This document shows positions 15,291 to 20,931 of a stretch of 20,931 nucleotides of DNA, piece by piece. The notes under the pieces were generated by a model. The model saw nothing but the letters and a program-made list of their open reading frames with translations, made no database searches and was not told where the DNA came from. The translations under genes and the position numbers were made by a program. This DNA is from UBA4675 sp964601265 (GTDB taxonomy: Bacteria; Bacillota; Clostridia; Christensenellales; Borkfalkiaceae). The DNA is taken from contig CAZRMT010000023.1 in assembly GCA_964601265.1 (NCBI GenBank), positions 1 to 20,931 on the forward strand, in the 5' to 3' direction. Positions within the stretch are counted from its first letter, which is position 1. The number at the start of each line of letters is the position of its first letter.

Positions 15291-16346
15291 TTATGCGATT
15301 TTTCTCTTTTTCATCTTTGCGCTTGCAAACATAAATATAGATACGACTACCAAATAGTACGGCAACGAATAAATAAGGAATCCGGCAACTTTATTGATAG
15401 TAACGTTCGTATTTCCCTTTATTACAACCAAGAAATAGAAAACGCTTATAGCTAGGAAATAAAGACTTCTGAAAAATTGATAGCAAGTCGTGTTATAAGG
15501 CTCGGAGAATTTACAAATAGTTAATATCACTCCGATAACGAACGCTACGCCTCCGCCTATCATACTTACGTAACACACCTTGTCTAAATGCTCGCTTAAT
15601 TCCAAAACCTTGTCGATGAATTCCGTTAAAGCTTCCGAGCTTATGTCGGGTTCTTCTAATAACAAGGCAAGCATACTTACCGAGGTCATAACGGTATAAT
15701 AGAACGCAATAAACAATATCGAAAGGAATACCGAAATTTTAATGAACACGTGTCCTGCGGTAGTTCTTCTTGAAAATAACGAAAAGAAAGTTATTAAAAG
15801 AATTATACTAAGTAAAGTTACGTTTAAAGAACTGAACAACAACGTTCTTAAAGTCGACTCGTTAATCTCGATACTCTCAAAAATACTACCCGTAAACTTA
15901 TCCGACCATTTCGTAGTGGTTATAAAGAAATCTTCACCGAACAATAAAGACGAAGCTCCCCAATAACCCGAAGCAACGACGAATATTGCGCCGATTAAAA
16001 GAGCAAATATTCCGAACACGATATAACTTTTTCTTACACCGCTTTTAACGTACAAACAATCGGACGTTTTTGTTTTTTCAACCTTACTCGTTTTTTCGGT
16101 TTTAACCGTTTTTTCGTCTTTAGAAACAGCGCTTTCCTTAGAATTAGTATCGGCAACCTTTTCTTCCAACTTCGTGTTTTTAACGGGAACGACAATTTCA
16201 GCTTTCTTCTTTTTGTCTTTTTCCTTTTTCTTTTTCTCTACCGGCTCAACGACCTCGACGTCGTCCGTTAAGCGATTTCCGCAAGCGGGACAATATATTA
16301 AGTCTACAAGGTCGATGACTTCTCCGCAATGTTTACATCTTTCCAT
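15291..16346 (-). CDS. Zinc-ribbon, multi-pass membrane protein of unknown function
   Basis: 351 residues. Cys4, Cys7, Cys19 and Cys22 form an N-terminal zinc ribbon. Residues about 30-100 are a charged Lys/Glu/Thr linker with KVEKTKT-type repeats. About six hydrophobic segments follow (roughly 107-128, 168-190, 200-228, 256-282, 294-312, 320-343). No transporter or enzyme motif is recognised. The domain order (zinc ribbon, disordered linker, membrane part) parallels the smaller protein at 8180-8608, but the membrane parts differ. The start has GAGAAAGG a few bases upstream and the gene is monocistronic, with a promoter at 16379-16407 and its own terminator. Confidence 0.82.
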   Translation of the reverse strand: MERCKHCGEVIDLVDLIYCPACGNRLTDDVEVVEPVEKKKKEKDKKKKAEIVVPVKNTKLEEKVADTNSKESAVSKDEKTVKTEKTSKVEKTKTSDCLYVKSGVRKSYIVFGIFALLIGAIFVVASGYWGASSLLFGEDFFITTTKWSDKFTGSIFESIEINESTLRTLLFSSLNVTLLSIILLITFFSLFSRRTTAGHVFIKISVFLSILFIAFYYTVMTSVSMLALLLEEPDISSEALTEFIDKVLELSEHLDKVCYVSMIGGGVAFVIGVILTICKFSEPYNTTCYQFFRSLYFLAISVFYFLVVIKGNTNVTINKVAGFLIYSLPYYLVVVSIFMFASAKMKKRKIA

Positions 16347-16378
16347 ATGCCTTTCTCCGTGAAATAATTATACTACCG

Positions 16379-16407
16379 ATTTTATCATATTTATACAAAC
16401 AAGTCAA
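16379..16407 (-). promoter_or_regulatory. Promoter of the six-TM zinc-ribbon gene
   Basis: TTGACT (complement of 16402-16407), a 17-base spacer and TAAAAT (complement of 16379-16384). The leader of about 25 bases carries the ribosome-binding site. Confidence 0.75.
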
Positions 16408-16456
16408 TATTTTTAATTTTTTTTATAATAATTTAAAACAAAAAATTTTGTTTTTT

Positions 16457-16492
16457 AAAAAAATCACCCCGAAAGCACAATGTTTTCGGGGT
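16457..16492 (-). terminator. Intrinsic terminator of the GH3 gene
   Basis: ACCCCGAAAGCA at 16466-16477 pairs with 16481-16492 (one G-T wobble) around a 3-base loop, followed on the minus strand by a T run (16457-16463). Its stem core resembles the terminator at 8141-8172. Confidence 0.9.
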
Positions 16493-16511
16493 AAAATATC
16501 GTTTAAACGAC

Positions 16512-18485
16512 TTATAACTTAATTTTTTTCGATAATTTAATATCCTGACAAGACGCACCTACGAAAATTACGAAATCTCCGTCATCGGCAGTCCAACAAT
16601 CTTTTGCAACGCTATAATAACTAAACGCGCTTTTATCGAGCGTTATCGTAACTCGCTTTGTCTCTCCCGCCTTAATTAAATCCTTGCTAAACCCTTTTAA
16701 TTCCTTTTCGGGACGAATAACGTAGGAGAACACGTCTTTTACGTAAACTTGGGAAATCTCTTTTGCGTCTATTTTAGACACGTTTTTAATATTATACGAA
16801 ACTTCAACCGTAAAGTCGCCCGTCTTTTCAACGGATAAATCGGAATACTCGAATTCGGCGTAGGATAATCCGTGTCCGAAAGGATATTCAACTTCTTTTT
16901 TAAAGGTGTCGAAATATCTGTATCCTACGAAAATTCCCTCTTTATAAACGTTTACAAAATCGTTGCCGAGCCTTGTCGAAGTAGGATAATCTTCTAATTT
17001 TTTAGCAAAAGTTTCGGTTAGTTTACCCGATGGGCAAACTTTTCCCGCCAAAATATCGCATGCGCTTTCAACTTGACTTTCACCCGCAAAACCCGTATAT
17101 AAAATCGCTTTTACGTCGTCCTTCCAAGCGGAAACGTCTACGGCGGAACCGCTAGAAAGCACTACGACGGTGTTTTCGTTGGCGGAAGCCACGCTCTTTA
17201 TCAAATGCTCCATTCTCGGCTGTAAACGCATAGATTGTCTGTCAAAACCTTCGCCCTCGGTAATATAGTCGTTACCGGCTAAAACTATCGCAACGTCGCT
17301 ATCGTAGGCTATGGGAAGTTTTTCCGCAACATGAAACACTTCTGCCTGTCCTCTCCATAAAGTAGAGCCTTCCATATCTATAATCTCCGCTTTTGGCATA
17401 GCCTTTTTAAGCTCGTCGCCAAAGCTTGCGAAAGGATAATCGGACTGAACCCTTGCGCTTCCGTCTGCGGTGGTAGGTATTCTGTCCGCACGCATAGAAA
17501 ACAACGCTATTTTGGCGTTTGGTTTAAGCGGAAGAATTCCGTCTTGGTTTTTAAGCAACACTTCGCCCTCGTCCGAAGTCTTTTTAGCCGTTAAGTGGCG
17601 TCCTTTTTTATCCGAAGTAACCTTTCTTAAAGCTTTCATTTCTTGCAATCTGTCCAAAAGTTTTAAGATGTTGTTTACCGAATAATCTATCTGCTCCAAA
17701 GTAATTTCGCCTTTTTCGTAAGCCTCTTTAAGCTCTCCGTAGCTTGCGTTTCTGAAAGGCATTTCCAAATCTATGGTCGCCTTTAAAGATTTTACTCTGT
17801 TATGTACTGCGTCCCAATCGGAAACGATAAGTCCGTCGAACCCGAGTTTTTTACGCAAAACCTCTTTCATAAGTTTTTCGTGTTCGGAAACGTACTCCCC
17901 GTTTAAACGGTTGTACGAACACATAACGGTGGTAGGTTTAGCCTTTAAAGCGATTTCAAAAGGTTTGTAATATATCTCGTTAAGCGTCCTCTCGTCTACT
18001 TCGCTGGAAGTAACTATTCTGTCCTGCTCGAAGTTGTTTGCGCAAAAATGCTTTAACGAAGTACCTATTCCTTTATGCTGAACCCCGTCTATATATTCTT
18101 TAGCCATAGTTCCGGCAAGAAAAGGGTCTTCCGAAAAATACTCGAAATTCCTTCCGTTTAGCACTTGCCTTTTAATATTTACGCCCGGAGCTAAAATCAC
18201 GTCTACGTCGTGGTCGATACAGTCGTCGGCTATTGCCGAACCCACTTCGTAGGCAAGCTCTTTATTCCAAGTATTCGATACCACGTGAACGCTCGGGTAA
18301 GCGGTGGATTTCACCGTTTGAAGTTCGCCTTTTTCGTCGGGTTCCATTTTTCTTAACCCGTTAGGTCCGTCGGACACGACCATTTTGTCGATTTTTCCGT
18401 CGAAATCCAAAGTAGCCCAACAGTCTTTACCCGTTAAAAGCAAAAGTTTTTCTTCTAGAGTTAATTTTACGTCTACATTTTTCAT
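16512..18485 (-). CDS. Glycoside hydrolase family 3 beta-glucosidase-type enzyme (cytoplasmic)
   Basis: 657 residues from the ATG at 18483-18485. The frame opens 45 bases earlier, but that stretch contains the promoter -10 box, and AGGTGAT at 18490-18496 supports the later start. GH3 N-terminal barrel: LAPGVNIKR at 98-106, YFSEDPFLAG at 116-125, KHFCANNFEQDR at 145-156 and VSDWDAVH at 221-228, with Asp223 the nucleophile. The alpha/beta sandwich domain (about 290-520) has EGEGFDRQSM, which carries the likely acid/base region. A C-terminal fibronectin-III-like domain follows (about 540-657). There is no signal peptide, so it acts on imported beta-linked oligosaccharides; the exact sugar is unknown. 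Monocistronic. Confidence 0.92.
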   Translation of the reverse strand: MKNVDVKLTLEEKLLLLTGKDCWATLDFDGKIDKMVVSDGPNGLRKMEPDEKGELQTVKSTAYPSVHVVSNTWNKELAYEVGSAIADDCIDHDVDVILAPGVNIKRQVLNGRNFEYFSEDPFLAGTMAKEYIDGVQHKGIGTSLKHFCANNFEQDRIVTSSEVDERTLNEIYYKPFEIALKAKPTTVMCSYNRLNGEYVSEHEKLMKEVLRKKLGFDGLIVSDWDAVHNRVKSLKATIDLEMPFRNASYGELKEAYEKGEITLEQIDYSVNNILKLLDRLQEMKALRKVTSDKKGRHLTAKKTSDEGEVLLKNQDGILPLKPNAKIALFSMRADRIPTTADGSARVQSDYPFASFGDELKKAMPKAEIIDMEGSTLWRGQAEVFHVAEKLPIAYDSDVAIVLAGNDYITEGEGFDRQSMRLQPRMEHLIKSVASANENTVVVLSSGSAVDVSAWKDDVKAILYTGFAGESQVESACDILAGKVCPSGKLTETFAKKLEDYPTSTRLGNDFVNVYKEGIFVGYRYFDTFKKEVEYPFGHGLSYAEFEYSDLSVEKTGDFTVEVSYNIKNVSKIDAKEISQVYVKDVFSYVIRPEKELKGFSKDLIKAGETKRVTITLDKSAFSYYSVAKDCWTADDGDFVIFVGASCQDIKLSKKIKL

Positions 18486-18503
18486 AGTTATCACCTTACA
18501 AAC

Positions 18504-18509
18504 ATTATA
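18504..18509 (-). promoter_or_regulatory. Extended -10 promoter of the GH3 gene
   Basis: TGTTATAAT on the minus strand (TGn plus perfect TATAAT, complement of 18504-18509). No good -35 is present, as expected for an extended -10 promoter. The start would be near 18497, leaving a very short leader holding only AGGTGAT; this fixes the translation start at 18485. Confidence 0.75.
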
Positions 18510-18577
18510 ACATAAATAATCGAATAACAATTCTCATTTTTTGCAAGAAACTTAACACTTATCGCCTAGTTTAAAGC

Positions 18578-18603
18578 AAAAATATACCCGTGAATTACAC
18601 GGG
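18578..18603 (-). terminator. Probable terminator of the PHP-DUF4177 unit
   Basis: CCCGTG at 18587-18592 pairs with CACGGG at 18598-18603, with ATAT arms extending the stem; on the minus strand ATATTTTT follows. The stem is short but well placed, eight bases after the DUF4177 stop. Confidence 0.7.
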
Positions 18604-18610
18604 CATATCA

Positions 18611-18829
18611 TTAGTCTTTTTCTCTTGCAAAAATAAACGTGTTAAATGCGTTTTCTTTATCTCCCGCTCCCTTTTTGGCTAGTACAGTTACGGGCGCAAC
18701 GCCGACGAATTCCCAACCGTCTACCGACTCTTCTTTTATTACATCGAAATAGTTTTCGATAACGTTGTTATCGGTAACCTTTTTAACAACTATCACGCTC
18801 GGCAACGATACGTATTTATACTCTTTCAT
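18611..18829 (-). CDS. DUF4177-type small protein
   Basis: 72 residues. The N-terminal MKEYKYVSLP strand, the central GWEFVGVAPV motif and the C-terminal FIFAREKD strand match the DUF4177 pattern, a small alpha/beta domain of unknown function common in Firmicutes. Its ribosome-binding site AAAGGAG is formed by the last codons of the upstream PHP-like gene (Lys-Gly-Glu-stop), and the ATG follows that stop by two bases, so the two are translationally coupled. It ends in front of a hairpin terminator. Confidence 0.82.
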   Translation of the reverse strand: MKEYKYVSLPSVIVVKKVTDNNVIENYFDVIKEESVDGWEFVGVAPVTVLAKKGAGDKENAFNTFIFAREKD

Positions 18830-18831
18830 AA

Positions 18832-20013
18832 TTATTCTCCTTTACTTTTATTTTCATAATATTTCGGATGCGCTACACCCGATAAAATTTCTATTTTTTT
18901 ATCGAATTCAACGTCGTCAAACTCGAAAATTCCTCGTCCGCCCCGTTCGACGGAAAGCTGATGTCCCGCTACCGCCCAAGCGTTTTTATTGAGTTTCTCG
19001 GACAACTCTCCGCTTAAAGCCGTATCGAATTTCTTTCTCGGAAAATCTATTATTTCAAGCGATAGAGCTATTAAAGAGTTCTCTTCGCAAAGCGACACGA
19101 GTTTTTCACATTCCTCCGAGGATATTTTCCTAGGATTAAAAGCTATAGCGTCATAAGAACACTCTTTTATGCGAGATACAATCTCTTCTTCTCTACCCTG
19201 CACCGAACCTCTCAACTCGTAAAAACTCAACGCATTGACGTTTTTTGCAAAATCCACTATTTCTTTATAATAGGATTTTATTTTTGAAGTCAACTTGAAT
19301 TTTTCTTTTATGATTCTGGCTAAATCGAACTCGTAAAAATTGTTGTCGTAATCGGACAATAACTCTTTTTCGTGTTCGGAGAACTCTAACCCGAAGTCTT
19401 GCAATTTTTCCAAAACTTTTGTTTTACCGAAAACGGACACGAACTTTTTGGAGCAAGCAAGCCACACGTGCCTATTAGTAACCGTCCCGCCGGAAAAGAT
19501 TTTAGTTAAAGGCAACACGTCTTTAGAAACGCTGATTTTAATTTTTAACCCCGATATCTTTTTATTTAATTCGTTAACGGTTAAAGAAACCTGTTCTTTA
19601 AAAGCGTCCCTATAAGGTCTTAAAAACTTATTGACGGTTTTCAGGTTTTGTTGTCCTACGCCTATAAATCCGCAAACGGAATAATCGTTGTCCGCAATAT
19701 GCGGTTTTGTTTTTAAATCGACGCCTGCGCACGAATGAACGGAAAACAATTTACAACCCTTGACTAATTCTTTTACGCCCTCTACCGTTGCAACGTCTAA
19801 AATCCCGGCAAGCCCTATACCGCTTTTGTACGTAAGGTACGCAAGCATAGACGGAGAATAGGACGAAAACGAATAAGTACTCCTCATACACAACGAGGTT
19901 TTATCCGACGATATGTCTATTTCGCCTACTTCTTTACGTAATTTTTTAAGCATTCTGTAACGATAAATTCTGTTTTTCATATTCAGAGTGCCGACAAGTT
20001 TTTCTGTTTGCAT
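18832..20013 (-). CDS. Degenerate PHP-domain protein (probable pseudoenzyme)
   Basis: 393 residues. Residues about 40-102 follow the PHP phosphoesterase layout: a first motif STYSFSSYSP (45-54), then TYKSGIGLAGILDVATVEGV (61-80) and a CAGVDL strand (95-100). The metal ligands are missing: the usual HxH is MRS, the TDHDT motif is LDVAT and the Glu is Asp99. A TNRHVWLA segment later in the chain (about 180-187) resembles the RpHiA part of PHP proteins, and the C-terminal part (AFNPRK, LSLEII, AVAGHQLS) retains the barrel-like order. So the fold is probably kept but phosphoesterase activity is unlikely. No signal peptide. The promoter is TTGACA/TAAAAT with AGGTGAT close to the ATG. It is coupled to the DUF4177 gene. 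An alternative is a distinct clostridial family with a different active site. Confidence 0.7.
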   Translation of the reverse strand: MQTEKLVGTLNMKNRIYRYRMLKKLRKEVGEIDISSDKTSLCMRSTYSFSSYSPSMLAYLTYKSGIGLAGILDVATVEGVKELVKGCKLFSVHSCAGVDLKTKPHIADNDYSVCGFIGVGQQNLKTVNKFLRPYRDAFKEQVSLTVNELNKKISGLKIKISVSKDVLPLTKIFSGGTVTNRHVWLACSKKFVSVFGKTKVLEKLQDFGLEFSEHEKELLSDYDNNFYEFDLARIIKEKFKLTSKIKSYYKEIVDFAKNVNALSFYELRGSVQGREEEIVSRIKECSYDAIAFNPRKISSEECEKLVSLCEENSLIALSLEIIDFPRKKFDTALSGELSEKLNKNAWAVAGHQLSVERGGRGIFEFDDVEFDKKIEILSGVAHPKYYENKSKGE

Positions 20014-20016
20014 ATC

Positions 20017-20059
20017 ATCACCTATTATTCATTTTAATACACGCAAGGGCATTTGTCAA
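20017..20059 (-). promoter_or_regulatory. Promoter and SD of the PHP-like gene
   Basis: TTGACA (complement of 20054-20059), a 17-base spacer and TAAAAT (complement of 20031-20036). Predicted +1 is near 20024, and AGGTGAT (complement of 20017-20023) starts right there, so the leader is only about 11 bases. Confidence 0.85.
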
Positions 20060-20108
20060 GCGTAACCGTTTTTTTTGATAAAAAACCCAAAAAAATTAAA
20101 AAAGCATA

Positions 20109-20137
20109 TTGATTATTCTTTCTTTTTATGCTATAAT
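20109..20137 (+). promoter_or_regulatory. Promoter of the HU gene
   Basis: TTGATT at 20109-20114, a 17-base spacer and a perfect TATAAT at 20132-20137 with an upstream TGC (extended -10). GGAGG at 20159-20163 precedes the ATG at 20171. Confidence 0.85.
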
Positions 20138-20170
20138 AACGATAATATTTTACCAAATGGAGGAATATAG

Positions 20171-20446
20171 ATGAATAAAAACGAATTTATCAGAGCTTTT
20201 GCAGATAAATTAGGCGTAACAATTAAAGAAGCCGAAACCAACTTCGAGGCTTTTATAAACACCGTTACCGACTGTCTTATGAAAGGCGAATATATTCACA
20301 TCTCCGGTTTTGCAACATTTGATTTAAAAGACAAGAAAGAAAGAGACGGAATAAATCCTTTGACGGGCGAAAAAGTCGTAATAGAAGCCTGTAAGTCACC
20401 TGTGGCTCATTTCAGCAAAAGTTATAAAAAACTTTTTAATAAATAG
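20171..20446 (+). CDS. hup: HU-family DNA-binding protein
   Basis: 91 residues, the usual HU length. Nucleoid protein that binds and bends DNA as a dimer. It has the N-terminal helical dimerisation part (NKNEFIRAFADKLG), the GFATFDLKDKKERDG strand region and the NPLTGEKVVIEACKSPVAHFSKSYKKLF arm and C-terminal helix. The DNA-contacting arm motif RxGxNPxTGE appears as RDGINPLTGE, a slight variant. Strong ribosome-binding site GGAGG. Monocistronic with its own terminator. Confidence 0.95.
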   Translation: MNKNEFIRAFADKLGVTIKEAETNFEAFINTVTDCLMKGEYIHISGFATFDLKDKKERDGINPLTGEKVVIEACKSPVAHFSKSYKKLFNK

Positions 20447-20461
20447 TTTAAAAAATTTTAT

Positions 20462-20491
20462 CGACTGCGTTTTTACGCAGTCGTTTTTTTT
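20462..20491 (+). terminator. Intrinsic terminator of the HU gene
   Basis: CGACTGCGT at 20462-20470 pairs with ACGCAGTCG at 20475-20483 around a TTTT loop, followed by an eight-base T run. Confidence 0.95.
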
Positions 20492-20638
20492 GCAAAAAAG
20501 ACAACCCAAAACCATTCGGATTGCCGATAGTAAATATTCCTTCACCATTATAAAAAATAATAGCCAATTTAAAATATGACAACTTTGATTTTGAAATGTT
20601 TATGATTGCTAATACGACTATTTATTTTTAATAATATT
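20492..20638. other. AT-rich intergenic stretch with no recognised gene
   Basis: About 150 bases between the HU terminator and the orphan gene, with no open frame that has a start signal, no inverted repeats of note and no RNA-like structure that I can see. Confidence 0.6.
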
Positions 20639-20931
20639 TTATTTATTTCTATAACATGTTAGTAAATTTAAAAATCTACTATAAGCTAATTTGTCTTTTG
20701 GAAAAAAACTCGACACTCCACCATGATTAATTACCTCTCCGTTATCATCGTATTCTGCAAAAATAATAATTGCTTTTGTCCCGTAATCATACTTCCCTAA
20801 CGAATCCACGTTCGACCCTTTAATAATTATCGTCTTAAATTTATCGGACTGTATCTCTCCCTCGCTAACGTAATTAACGTCAAAAGTTTTACCGTACATG
20901 TTTGGAGTTGAAAAGTAATTTTTCACGTCCT
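20639..20931 (-). CDS. Hypothetical protein, probably 5'-truncated by the window edge
   Basis: About 95-97 residues are visible. The frame is open to the right edge; the only internal start near there is a GTG at 20924-20926, so the true start may lie outside. No signal peptide or clear membrane segment. Strand-rich sequence (TIIIKGSNVD, AIIIFAEYDDNGEV) suggests a small alpha/beta protein; I do not recognise the family. The DNA is visibly more AT-rich than neighbouring genes and uses many AAT, ATT and AAA codons, which could reflect relaxed selection or transfer. No terminator is evident after its stop. Confidence 0.5.
   Translation of the reverse strand, partial: DVKNYFSTPNMYGKTFDVNYVSEGEIQSDKFKTIIIKGSNVDSLGKYDYGTKAIIIFAEYDDNGEVINHGGVSSFFPKDKLAYSRFLNLLTCYRNK

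Noticed and set aside
20440..20548. Minus-strand frame beginning MVKEYLL opposite the HU terminator
   Set aside because: No SD, crosses the HU terminator hairpin, and extends antisense into the HU gene.
1..20931. Defence island, toxin-antitoxin, retron or phage genes
   Set aside because: No nuclease, reverse transcriptase, helicase, integrase or toxin-like pairs were found; the small proteins fit Dabb, DUF4177, HU or unknown charged types.

Overview
The window looks like chromosome from a low-GC, endospore-forming Clostridia-type bacterium. The grounds are AT-rich DNA, strong AGGAGG/AGGTGAT ribosome-binding sites, intrinsic hairpin-plus-T terminators after most transcription units, a SpoIVFA/SpoIVFB pair, a riboflavin/ECF-type vitamin S-component and EpsC-type serine acetyltransferase. 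A gut-associated uncultured lineage fits the secreted glycan-directed lipoproteins, but I cannot name a genus. No rRNA, tRNA, CRISPR array, transposase, phage or recognisable defence gene was found, and no gene-free stretch exceeds 300 bases.

Layout. Positions 1-7180 (minus) form a tight three-gene operon: a clan GH-D (GH36-like) lipoprotein glycosidase, a 1323-aa Ser-linker lipoprotein with tandem carbohydrate-binding-like repeats, and a secreted LamG/FIVAR protein that runs off the left edge. An AraC-family activator is divergently transcribed at 7292-8134 and probably controls the operon. A zinc-ribbon/DUF4190-type membrane protein converges on it (8180-8608). Next come a Na+/phosphate symporter with PhoU domain (8718-10358) and a pyridoxal kinase (10367-11200), co-transcribed, preceded by an ECF S-component (11357-11974).

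On the plus strand lies serine O-acetyltransferase (12158-13015). It converges on the sporulation pair SpoIVFA/SpoIVFB (13060-14633), whose genes overlap. A 48-residue, highly charged mini-gene (14734) and a Dabb protein (14893) follow on the plus strand. The rest is a six-TM zinc-ribbon protein (15291-16346), a cytoplasmic GH3 beta-glucosidase (16512-18485), a degenerate PHP-domain protein coupled to a DUF4177 protein (18611-20013), HU (20171-20446), and an unrecognised AT-rich gene running off the right edge.

Most interesting signals: two plus-strand genes (7292 and 14734) whose promoters place the transcription start on or next to the ATG with no ribosome-binding site, suggesting leaderless mRNAs; a PHP protein that has lost its metal-binding histidines and is tightly coupled to DUF4177; a glycan operon with no transporter in view and a modified catalytic-motif context; and a Na/Pi symporter whose first QSSS motif reads ASSS. 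I do not see a convincing new multi-gene defence or mobile system.
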